From contig NZ_KV908325.1 in the NCBI RefSeq assembly GCF_001999765.1, forward strand, positions 124,256 through 188,255: a DNA stretch of 64,000 nt, written 5' to 3'. Source of the stretch: Sinomonas mesophila. Lineage in GTDB: Bacteria; Actinomycetota; Actinomycetes; Actinomycetales; Micrococcaceae. Numbering within the stretch: position 1 is the stretch's first letter; each line of letters starts with the position of its first letter. Made by a program: the position numbers and the translations under genes. The notes under the pieces are model-generated. The model had not been told where the DNA came from. It was given only the letters and a program-made list of their open reading frames with translations, and did not search any database. Of this stretch, positions 42,401-50,504 are shown piece by piece.

Positions 42401-44442
42401 CGCAGGGCCGCGCGCAGGGAGTCGACGAGGAGGCCGCTTGTCGCCAACGGGTCGACGTGCGGTGGGTAGCGCAGGCCGAGGTCGTAGAGATACAGCTCGC
42501 GGACGCCGAGGCCGGGCGCGCCGGTGGGGGAGTGGCGCACGAGCGCGTACGGCCGCTGGTCGAGGACCTCGAGGCCGAAGTTGTGGAAGAAGGGCAGGAT
42601 CTGGGTGAGGCTGCGCGGCGTCGTGACATAGACGCGGATGCGGGCGATCTCCCCGCGCCACGGCGCGAGCTCGGAGCCGACGTAGACCTTGAGGAACGTC
42701 TTGTCCGCCTCGTCGCCGCCGTCATCGAGCCCGAGCGACTCGAAGCGGGCGATGTCCCTGATCGCGTCCTCGGCGTCGTAGTCGGCGCGGTAGCTCGCGG
42801 GGAACGCCGCCGCCCACTGGCGGGACAGGCGCGCGGCCTCCCGCGTCGGGTAGTTCTCCCGCAGTGCCTCGGCGATGCCCTCCTCCCAGGTCCGGGTCGC
42901 GGCGACCACCTGGCGCTCGACCGCCTCGGCGTCGAATCCTGCGGGCGGGCCGCCCTCTGGCAGAAGGATCCGGAAGAACGCCCGCACCATCGCGGCCTCG
43001 GCCACGCGGACATCGAACTCGATGTCCTCGGCCCCGAGCGCGCGCCTCAGGACGGCCTCGACGCGCAGCCGCACCGCGGTGCTGTACCGCTGGCGGGGCA
43101 GGAACAGGACGGCGGACATGAAGCGGTTGCGCGCGTCGAGCCGCAGGAACAGCCGCGTGTGCCGGCGCTCCTGGAGGTGCTGGATCTGGCCCGCGAGCCG
43201 GCTCAGCTCGCCCGTGTCCATCTCGAAGAGCTCGTCGTGCGGGAGCTCCTCGAGGCCCCGCAGCGTCTCGCCCCAGGCCGGCGTCCCCGGGCCCGCGCCC
43301 ACCTCGGCGAGGACCCGCGCGACCTTCTCGCGCAGGACGGGGACGCCGAGCACGGACACGTCCGAGGAGGTCTGGGCGAAGAAGCCGACGAACCGGCGCT
43401 CGGTCGTCACGGCGCCGGCGGCGTCGAGGACGCGGACACTGATCTCGTCGAGGTAGGAGGAGCGCAGCACCGTCGAGCGGATGTCCGACTTGTAGACCGA
43501 GAGCGCGCGCGCGCCAGGCGCGACCGAGCGCAGGGTCGGCTCGCCGTGCACCTGCCTCAGCAGGCCTCGGCCCGAGCGGCCCCTCGGCACGAGGGGCACG
43601 CCCCCGGTCGCGGGGTCGGCGGAGCCGCTGACCTCCAGAGTGCGGGAGCCGAGGAAGATGAAGTTCCCCGCGGCGAGCCAGCGCAGCATCTCGAGCGCCT
43701 CGTGCCCGCCGGAGGATCGCGACGCGACCTGCTCCGCCGCGAGCGTGACGTCGCGCTGGATCGCGGTGCTGTCCTTCGCCACGGTCAGGACGTCGGCCAC
43801 GACCTGGCGGAGCCGGCGTCGGAGCCTCGCGGCGCTCTCCGCGCTCGCGAGCCGGCCGATCTCCGCCGCGATCCACTGCTCGGTGACCACCCCGCCGTCG
43901 TGCGCGTGCCCCGCCGACCCGCGGACGACGGCGCCGCCCGCCGTGCCGCCCGGCCGCTCCGGTTCCTCGGGCTCCTCCGGCCCCCGTGGCTCCGCGACAG
44001 CCGCCGCGGGCTGCAGGCCGGGGTAGGCGGCGGCGAGGCCCTCCCGCGCGGCACCAGGACGGAGGCTCAGGAGCTCGTGCGAGCCGGCTTCCCGCTCGAC
44101 GTCGAAGGTCGGGTAGAGGAGGAGGCGGATGACGGCGTCCTGCCGGGCGAGCTCGGCCGTGACGGACTGCAGGAGGTACGGGACGTCTTCGGCGGCGATC
44201 GCGACGATCGTCGACTCGGGCTCATTGCGGACCTCGACGACGGCGTGCCCGGGCGCCCGGATCCGCGCGGCCGAGCGGTGCTCGTCGGCCCAGCGGGCGA
44301 GGGTGTCGGAGCTGTAGGCGAGGAGGTCGTCGGCCGCGACGTGCCCGTAGTAGTCGGCGAGGAACCTGTCCTCGGTGCCGCGGAGATCCTCGGCGGGCCC
44401 GGCCGTTCCGGGCCTGCCCGCCGGCGCCGCGTCCTTCGCCAT
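39400..44442 (-). CDS. gdh: NAD-specific glutamate dehydrogenase, large (GDH-180/L_180) type
   Basis: 1680 residues, the usual size for this family, which oxidises glutamate to 2-oxoglutarate and ammonia. The N-terminal ~700 residues are the regulatory helical/ACT-like region; the catalytic core (~800-1350) has the family signatures [40 protein letters not shown] with the catalytic Lys, and the nucleotide-binding [20 protein letters not shown]. The C-terminal ~300 residues are helical. The frame is intact over 5 kb. GGAGG lies shortly before the ATG. The stop overlaps catC. Likely used for growth on amino acids. Confidence 0.96.
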   Translation of the reverse strand: [1680 protein letters not shown]

Positions 44443-44649
44443 GCCTCCACGCCTCCATGCACGAGGCCCGCACTGCTGGGCAGCCGGCGCGCGGCCTCGC
44501 GCCTGCCTCCATGATGGGCCGGGGCGGGGAGCGCGTCCAGAGAGCCGGGGCGGCGGGGGCGGCCGAGGAAGGCGGGCCCGATGGGGGGCACTCGCCTGTC
44601 CCGCCGCGCGGCCCGCGCCGCCGAGGCGCTCGTCCTGCCCGGCACGTTG

Positions 44650-45417
44650 CTAGTGGGCGGTGTAGCCCCCGTCGACTGGGAGGGCGACCCCGATGAGGAA
44701 GCTGGCGCCGGGGCTGCACAGCCACAGGACGGTCTGGGCGATCTCGTCGGCGGTGCCGAGGCGACCGATCGGCTGCTGCTGCAGGATGCCGGCCATTGCC
44801 TCAGGCTGGCCCTCGAGCATGCCGGTGACCATCGGGGTCTCCACGACGCCGGGGCAGATGGCGTTGACGCGGATGCCTCGCGGGGCGTACTCGACGGCAG
44901 CGCTCTTGGTCAGTCCGATCACTCCGTGTTTGGAGGCGTGGTAGGAGGCGCGTTCGGGCAGACCGACGAGTCCGCCGAGGGAGGAACAGTTGACGATCGC
45001 CCCGCTGCCCTGGGCGCGCATGTGGCGCAGTTCGTGCTTCATGCAGGCCCACATGCCCCGCAGGTTGACGGCGTTGACGCGGTCGAACATCTCGGCGTCC
45101 TCATCGGCGGCGTCGGAGGGCGGGACCTGGACGCCGGCGTTGTTGTAGGCCATGTCGAGGCGGCCGAAGGTCTCGACGGTGCGGTCGATGGCGGCGGCGA
45201 CCTGGTCCTCGTCGGCGACGTCGCAGCCGACGGCGATGACTCGGTGGCCTTGGTCGTTGAGGTGCTCCGCGGCGGCCTTCGCAGCGGCTTCGTCGATGTC
45301 GGCGAGGGCCACGGCGGCACCGGCTTCGGCGAAGGCGCGCGCGGTGGCCCATCCCATGCCGGAGGAGGCGCCGGTGACGAAGGCGACCTGACCGTGGAAG
45401 TCGTAAGTGGGGTTCAT
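44650..45417 (-). CDS. Short-chain dehydrogenase/reductase (SDR)
   Basis: 255 residues of the classical SDR family. Cofactor motif TGASSGMGWATA (~15-26), NNAG, and active-site Ser-Tyr-Lys in NCSSLGG and YHASKHG. DIDEAAAK after beta 2 (Asp) favours NAD(H). The end motif LPVDGGYTAH is normal. Substrate unknown. It diverges from the MmyB-type regulator with 134 bases between, the common pairing in which the regulator controls the SDR. Confidence 0.9.
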   Translation of the reverse strand: MNPTYDFHGQVAFVTGASSGMGWATARAFAEAGAAVALADIDEAAAKAAAEHLNDQGHRVIAVGCDVADEDQVAAAIDRTVETFGRLDMAYNNAGVQVPPSDAADEDAEMFDRVNAVNLRGMWACMKHELRHMRAQGSGAIVNCSSLGGLVGLPERASYHASKHGVIGLTKSAAVEYAPRGIRVNAICPGVVETPMVTGMLEGQPEAMAGILQQQPIGRLGTADEIAQTVLWLCSPGASFLIGVALPVDGGYTAH

Positions 45418-45551
45418 GGTGCTCCCATCGAAAGCTGGACAGAGAGGACCGCGGTAGCGCGGTGCCTCTTCACTGTCCGTCGCCTCGCCGACACCTGCCA
45501 GACCCTCTCAGGGACCCCCACCGCGGAAAGAGGCCTCCTACCCTTGAAGGC

Positions 45552-46427
45552 GTGGAGCTTCAGCAGGAGATCAGGGACTTCCTCATGAGCCGCAGGGCGA
45601 GGATCACGCCTGAGCAGGCCGGGCTGCCCTACGTCGGAGGCAACCGTCGGGTCCAGGGATTGCGGCGCGAGGAAGTCGCCATGCTCGCTGGCCTCAGCGT
45701 CGAGTACTACACGCGCTTGGAACGCGGCAACCTCGGCGGGGCATCCGAGAGCGTCCTCGACGCGATCGCCCGAGCGCTGCAGCTCGACGACGACGAGCGC
45801 GCCCACCTGCATGCCCTTGCGCGCAACGTCGCACCCGGTTCGCCCCGCAAGCGACCCACGCGAACCTCGCCCATGACCGCGTCGGTGCAGCAGGTCCTCG
45901 ACTCCATGAGCGTGCCCGCCGTCGTGCAGAACGGCCGCCTCGACGTCCTCGCGGCCAACGACCTGGGCCGGGCCCTGTACGCCGACCTGTTCGAGATGGA
46001 CAAGCAGCCGCCGAACTTCGCCAGGTATGCCTTCCTCGACCCGCGTGCGGAGGATTTCTACGCTGATATCGAGGAGGCGAGGGACCTTTTGGTCGCAGTA
46101 CTCCGCGCGACCGCCGGGCGTGACCCCCTGGACCAGAAGGTGACCGAACTCATCGGCGAGCTCTCCGCACGCAGCGCCGATTTCAGCGCCCGCTGGGCCA
46201 AGCACAACGTGCACCGCCACCTGCGCGGGCGCAAGGTCATCAACCACCCGATCGTCGGACGGATGGACCTTGCGTATGACGACTTCGCGCTGCCGGGCGA
46301 CCCGCAGGTCTCCATCACCACCTACACCGCACATCCCGGGACGCCCAGCGCTGACGGTCTCAGCCTTCTGGCAGCGTGGGCCGCGACGCAGAAGCGGTCG
46401 CAGACGACCAACGATAGGGTGCACTGA
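45552..46427 (+). CDS. MmyB-type XRE-family transcriptional regulator
   Basis: 291 residues. N-terminal HTH (GLRREEVAMLAGLSVEYYTRLERG, seen in pieces) with the RRVQGLRREEVA pattern of the MmyB family. C-terminal half is the MmyB ligand-binding PAS-like domain (VPAVVQNGRLDVLAANDLGR then ALYADLF, and WAKHNVHRHLRG). GTG start with GAAGG; earlier in-frame codons would lengthen it by 30 residues and are less likely. Divergent from the SDR gene, which it probably controls; fatty acid-like ligands are known for this family. Confidence 0.88.
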   Translation: MELQQEIRDFLMSRRARITPEQAGLPYVGGNRRVQGLRREEVAMLAGLSVEYYTRLERGNLGGASESVLDAIARALQLDDDERAHLHALARNVAPGSPRKRPTRTSPMTASVQQVLDSMSVPAVVQNGRLDVLAANDLGRALYADLFEMDKQPPNFARYAFLDPRAEDFYADIEEARDLLVAVLRATAGRDPLDQKVTELIGELSARSADFSARWAKHNVHRHLRGRKVINHPIVGRMDLAYDDFALPGDPQVSITTYTAHPGTPSADGLSLLAAWAATQKRSQTTNDRVH

Positions 46428-46451
46428 TCTTCCACCGCAGCGAGCGCCACC

Positions 46452-47324
46452 TCACGCGGGTCTTCCCCGACGTCGCGCGAGCACCGGATGGAGATGCTCA
46501 CTCTCGAGCGCAAGGCGGGCCTGCGCGGCCGCTGCCTGGAGGGCATCGGCAATCGGCGCACCGTGAAGGGTCGCGGCCACGGCGCCGGCCATGAACGCAT
46601 CGCCGGCGCCGTTGGTGTCCACGACGTCGGCGGGGACTGCGGCAACCTCATGCCGCGTCCCGTCCGCTTCCAGGGCGATCGCACCCTCGGCCCCGCGGGT
46701 GCACACCGCCAGGCGAGGCCCCCGGCCCAGGCAGGAGCGCAGGAGCTCCCAGGGATCGCCGGTGCTGTCGTCGTTCATGAAGACGGCGTCGGCCGCACGC
46801 AGGAACGGCTCGTGGAACGCCGTCGACCCGTCGTAGTCGTGCAGGTCCACCCACAGGGGCGTCCGCAGGACCTCCTCGCGCTCCAGCAGGAGCACGCCCA
46901 GCTCGCTCAGGTCGATCACAGCCAGATCCGCCGCGGCCACGACCGCCGCGGCTAAGTCGAGGTCCTCCGCCGCGGGCGTCGACGGCATCGAAACGTACAG
47001 GGACACTCGAGCACCGTCGTCGGTCATGAGATTGACGTGGCGCTCGGTGCGCTCAGACGCCAGTGCTTGGATGGTGACCCCGGCCGTCGTGAGGGCGCGG
47101 CGGACCTGCCCGCCGTCGTCGTCCGCCCCCAGGGGCGAGCACAGGCGCGCGGCGAGGCCGAGATCCGCGAGGTGCAGAGCCTTGCCCGCCGAGGTGCCCC
47201 CGACCGTGTACCAGGAGCGCCGCGCGAACTGCATGTCCGGGACGGGCTCCGGGAGGCGGTCGAGGAGGATGAGGTGGTTCCACGAGGCGGGGCCGCAGAC
47301 AGCGACCCTCGGGGAAGCGGGCAT
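46452..47324 (-). CDS. PfkB-family carbohydrate kinase (probable fructokinase)
   Basis: 290 residues of the ribokinase/PfkB family. First signature region is WYTVGGTSAGKALHLADLGL, and the ATP-binding/catalytic motif DTNGAGDAFMAGAVAA holds the catalytic Asp near the C-terminus. Last gene of the importer operon, about 105 bases downstream of the ATPase gene. With a LacI regulator and fructan hydrolases around, fructose is the most likely substrate (inference). The ATG at 47324 follows GGATGGGGCC; an ATG four codons up is possible. A 17-bp-arm hairpin lies between the ATPase gene and this gene. Confidence 0.83.
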   Translation of the reverse strand: MPASPRVAVCGPASWNHLILLDRLPEPVPDMQFARRSWYTVGGTSAGKALHLADLGLAARLCSPLGADDDGGQVRRALTTAGVTIQALASERTERHVNLMTDDGARVSLYVSMPSTPAAEDLDLAAAVVAAADLAVIDLSELGVLLLEREEVLRTPLWVDLHDYDGSTAFHEPFLRAADAVFMNDDSTGDPWELLRSCLGRGPRLAVCTRGAEGAIALEADGTRHEVAAVPADVVDTNGAGDAFMAGAVAATLHGAPIADALQAAAAQARLALESEHLHPVLARRRGRPA

Positions 47325-47351
47325 GGCCCCATCCAAGCACGCTCATGAGGG

Positions 47352-47387
47352 GGGATGTGACCCCTCAATGTTGAGGGGTCACATCCC
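47352..47387. terminator. Hairpin GGGATGTGACCCCTCAA with perfect 17-bp arms
   Basis: Inverted repeat with a two-base TG loop between the ABC ATPase gene and the kinase gene, in an operon-internal position. A further direct copy of TTGAGGGGTCACCT follows at 47393-47406. The word GGGGTCACCTC links it to the repeats around the polyamine TetR gene. Confidence 0.7.
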
Positions 47388-47429
47388 ATGGCTTGAGGGG
47401 TCACCTGACGCCCTCCCATGACGCGAAGG

Positions 47430-48236
47430 TCAGGCGGTCGCCGCGCCGGTCATGATCGCGACGGCGTCGGTCATCGAGTGCGTCTGCGGCGTGATGACGG
47501 CGGCCCGCTTGCCGAGGCGCTGCACGTGGATCCGGTCCGCGACGTCGAACACGTGCGGCATGTTGTGGCTGATGAGGATCACGGGCAGGCCCCGGTCGCG
47601 CAGATCCCGCACGAGCTGGAGCACCTGGTTGGACTCCCGCACCCCGAGCGCGGCGGTCGGCTCGTCGAGGACGACGACGCGCGAGCCGAACGCGGCGGCG
47701 CGCGCCACCGCGACGGCCTGGCGCTGCCCGCCCGACAGGTTCTCCACGGGGACGGTCACGTCCTGCAGCGTCGAGATGCCGAGGCTGCGCAGCTCGGCCC
47801 GGGCCCGCTCGCGCATGCCCTTGCGGTCGAGGACGCGGAACACGGACCCGAGCGGGCCCTTCTTCCGCTCCTCGCGGCCGAGGTAGAGGTTCTCGGCGAC
47901 GTCGAGCGCGGGGGAGACCGCGAGATTCTGGTACACCGTCTCGATGCCGTGCTGGCGCGCGTCCTGCGGCCGGCGGAAGGCCATGCGCTCGCCGCCGAGC
48001 CAGATCTCGCCGCGGTCCGGGACCTCGGCCCCGGTGAGGCACTTGATGAGCGTGGACTTGCCGGCGCCGTTGTCCCCGATCACGGCCAGGACCTCGCCCG
48101 GGTAGAGCTCGAGGTCCGCGCCGTCGAGGCCCACGACCTTGCCGAAGGTCTTCACGAGGCCCTTGGCCTGGAGGATGGGCGTGCGGGAGGCGGAGGCTGT
48201 GTGAGTCTCGTGTGCCTCGGCTGCGGGAGCTGTCAT
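47430..48236 (-). CDS. Sugar ABC transporter ATP-binding protein (single-domain RbsA/FrcA type)
   Basis: 268 residues. Walker A GDNGAGKST, Q-loop VYQNLAVS, signature LSGGQRQAVAVARA, Walker B VVVLDEPTAALG, switch His in ISHNMPHVFD. One ATPase domain, not the double domain of RbsA, as in FrcA. Its ATG overlaps the permease stop by four bases (ATGA). N-terminal 20 residues are Ala/Thr-rich. Powers uptake with the RbsC-type permease and binding protein directly upstream. Confidence 0.92.
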   Translation of the reverse strand: MTAPAAEAHETHTASASRTPILQAKGLVKTFGKVVGLDGADLELYPGEVLAVIGDNGAGKSTLIKCLTGAEVPDRGEIWLGGERMAFRRPQDARQHGIETVYQNLAVSPALDVAENLYLGREERKKGPLGSVFRVLDRKGMRERARAELRSLGISTLQDVTVPVENLSGGQRQAVAVARAAAFGSRVVVLDEPTAALGVRESNQVLQLVRDLRDRGLPVILISHNMPHVFDVADRIHVQRLGKRAAVITPQTHSMTDAVAIMTGAATA

Positions 48237-49276
48237 GACTTCACCTTCCGGATCCACTGGTCCACCGAGACGGCCACCACGATGAGGATGCCGACGGCGA
48301 GGGTCTGGTAGAGGACATCTAGGCCGGCCAGGGCCAGGCCGTTGCGGAACACGCCCACGATGAGCGCGCCGAGGAGCGAGCCCCAGATCGAGCCGCGCCC
48401 GCCGAAGAGGCTCGTGCCGCCGATGACGACGGCGGTGATCGAGTCGAGGTTGAGCTCGGCGCCGGCGTTGGGGCTCGCCGCGTTGGTCCGGCCGATGATG
48501 GTCCACGCCGCGACGGCGAGGATCGCGCCCGCCGCGAGGTAGACGCTCATGAGCACGCGGTTCACCCGGATGCCCGCAAGGCGGGCGGCCTCCTTGTCGT
48601 CCCCGACCGCGTAGACGTGGCGCCCCCACGCCGTCTTGCCGAGCAGGAACCACACGGCCGCGTAGAGCAGCAGCATCGCGACGACGCCGAAGCTCACCCC
48701 GACGGTGCCGATCTTGAACGTCCCGCCGAGCCACGGCAGGAGGTCCGGCATCGCGCTGCCGCGCACCGTCGCGCCGCCCGAATAGAGCAGGGTCAGGGCA
48801 ATGAAGATGTTGAGCGTCCCGAGGGTGACGATGAACGGCGGCAGCTTGAGCCTCGTGACGAGCAGCCCGTTCGCGGCCCCGGCGAGGAGGCCGACGGCGA
48901 GCCCGGCGAGCAGCGCCACGGGGCCCGGCAGCCCGCCGTCGACCGCGGCCTTGGCGATGACCACCGAGGCGAGCACCATGACGGCGCCGACCGAGAGGTC
49001 GATGCCCGCCGTGAGGATGATGAGCGTCTGGGCGACCGCGAGGGTGCCGACGACGGCGACCTGCTGGGTGATGAGGGAGAGGTTCTCGGGCCGCAGGAAG
49101 CGGTCGTTGAGCAGCCCGAAGACGACAACGGCGACGACGAGCACGATCGCCGGGCTCAGGGCCGGGTAGCGGTGGAGGAGGTCGCGGATCGCCGCGAGCG
49201 GGTGGCGCCGGTGGGCGAACTCCTCGCCCAGGTCCACGTGGCTCCCGGGGGGAGCGGAGACGGTCTGCTGGACCAT
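48233..49276 (-). CDS. Sugar ABC transporter permease (RbsC/FrcC type)
   Basis: 347 residues with 8-10 membrane helices. The RbsC-family loop SIWGSLLGALIVGVFRNGLAL and the motif LTAGIDLSVGAVM are present. Between the binding protein (6 bases upstream) and the ATPase gene (overlapping four bases). Together they form a ribose/fructose-type importer. The N-terminal 35 residues are polar and lie in the cytoplasm. Confidence 0.92.
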   Translation of the reverse strand: MVQQTVSAPPGSHVDLGEEFAHRRHPLAAIRDLLHRYPALSPAIVLVVAVVVFGLLNDRFLRPENLSLITQQVAVVGTLAVAQTLIILTAGIDLSVGAVMVLASVVIAKAAVDGGLPGPVALLAGLAVGLLAGAANGLLVTRLKLPPFIVTLGTLNIFIALTLLYSGGATVRGSAMPDLLPWLGGTFKIGTVGVSFGVVAMLLLYAAVWFLLGKTAWGRHVYAVGDDKEAARLAGIRVNRVLMSVYLAAGAILAVAAWTIIGRTNAASPNAGAELNLDSITAVVIGGTSLFGGRGSIWGSLLGALIVGVFRNGLALAGLDVLYQTLAVGILIVVAVSVDQWIRKVKS

Positions 49277-49281
49277 GGCGC

Positions 49282-50394
49282 TCACTTGCCCCAGCAGATC
49301 TGCGAGGCGGCGGCGGTGTCGATGCTCTTGAGGCCCTCGACCGGGGTGTCGGTCACGAGCTTCACCCCCGTGTCGTAGAATTCCAGGCCCGCCGACGTGC
49401 TCGGCTTCGTGCCGTTCTTGGCGTAGTCCACGATGGCCTGGACGCCGAGCTCGGCCATCGTGACCGGGTACTGCTGGGCCGTCGCGCCGATGACGCCGGA
49501 CTTGACGTTCCCGACGCCGGCGCATCCGCCGTCGACCGAGACGACGAGCACGCCCGTCTCCTTGCCTGCCGCCTTGAGCGCCTCGTACGCGCCGGCCGCG
49601 GCGGGCTCGTTGATCGTGTAGACGACGTTGATGTCCGGGTTCTGCGACAGGAGCGTCTCCATGGCCGTGCGGCCGCCGTCCTCGGCGCCCTCCGAGGCCT
49701 CGTTGCCGACGATCGTGTACTCGCCGCCCTTGCCACCCGAGTACGTGCCGGACGTCGCCTCGTCCCCGTTCTTGGTCCTGTCCGCGACGTCGATGCCGAG
49801 GCCCGTGAGGAAGCCCTGGTCGCGGTTGTAGTCGACCGAGACGACCTTGTCGTCGAAGAGGTCGACGAGCGCGATGACGGCCTTCTTGCCGTCGAGCTGC
49901 GCGGCCGTCCACTCGCCGATCGCCCGGCCCGCGGCGAAGTTGTCCGTCGCGAAGGTGATGTCGACGGCGTCGGCCGGCTCGGGCGGGGTGTCGAGGGCGA
50001 TCGTGAAGAGGCCGGCGTCCCGGGCCTTCTGCAGGGCGTCGACGACGGCGGGCCCGTTGGGCGTGATGAGGATGCCCTTGTCGCCCTTCGAGATGGCGTT
50101 CTCGATGGCCTGGATCTGGGTGTCCTCGTCGCCGTCGGCCTTGCCCGCGGCGAGCGTGAGGTCGATGCCGCCGGCCTGGGCGGCCTTCTGCGCGCCCTCC
50201 TGCATCGAGACGAAGAACGGGTTGGTCGTCGTCTTCACGATGAGCGAGACGCCGATGTCCTCGGACCCTCCACCGCCCGAGGAGGAGCCGGAGGACCCGC
50301 CGCAGGCGCTGAGGGCCATCACCGCCGAGACGGACAGCGCTGCCGCTGCGAGCCAGCGCTGGTGGGGTCGGGTGGAGCTCGGGAAATGCTGCAT
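49282..50394 (-). CDS. Sugar ABC transporter substrate-binding lipoprotein (RbsB/FrcB type)
   Basis: 370 residues. Signal peptide with lipobox LSAC and a Gly/Ser-rich linker, then a type I periplasmic-binding fold: VSLIVKTTTNPFFVSMQEGA, GILITPNGPAVVDAL, DNFAAGRAIGEW and NEPAAAGAYEALKA. The family binds ribose, xylose, galactose or fructose; FrcB-like is favoured by context. CAGGAGATCCA precedes the ATG. First gene of a binding protein-permease-ATPase-kinase operon. A LacI-type operator lies about 32 bases upstream. Confidence 0.93.
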   Translation of the reverse strand: MQHFPSSTRPHQRWLAAAALSVSAVMALSACGGSSGSSSGGGGSEDIGVSLIVKTTTNPFFVSMQEGAQKAAQAGGIDLTLAAGKADGDEDTQIQAIENAISKGDKGILITPNGPAVVDALQKARDAGLFTIALDTPPEPADAVDITFATDNFAAGRAIGEWTAAQLDGKKAVIALVDLFDDKVVSVDYNRDQGFLTGLGIDVADRTKNGDEATSGTYSGGKGGEYTIVGNEASEGAEDGGRTAMETLLSQNPDINVVYTINEPAAAGAYEALKAAGKETGVLVVSVDGGCAGVGNVKSGVIGATAQQYPVTMAELGVQAIVDYAKNGTKPSTSAGLEFYDTGVKLVTDTPVEGLKSIDTAAASQICWGK

Positions 50395-50425
50395 TGGATC
50401 TCCTGGTGAACGAGGGCCGTTGGCC

Positions 50426-50439
50426 TGACAACGTTGTCA
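50426..50439. promoter_or_regulatory. LacI-type operator before the importer operon
   Basis: TGACAACGTTGTCA, a perfect 14-bp palindrome 32 bases upstream of the binding-protein start, on the strand side shared with the divergent LacI gene. The same word with longer arms occurs before the large GH32 gene. Confidence 0.8.
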
Positions 50440-50504
50440 AGTTAGTGTTGTAGTGCAGATCACGTAGGCGGGTCAAGGAATCTCGACGGCGAGAAGGAAC
50501 AAAT

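Noticed and set aside
39673-44514. 1613-codon open frame antisense to the glutamate dehydrogenase gene
   Set aside because: It runs opposite an unmistakable gene, is Arg/Glu/Val-biased as expected for antisense frames in G+C-rich DNA and has no family signature.
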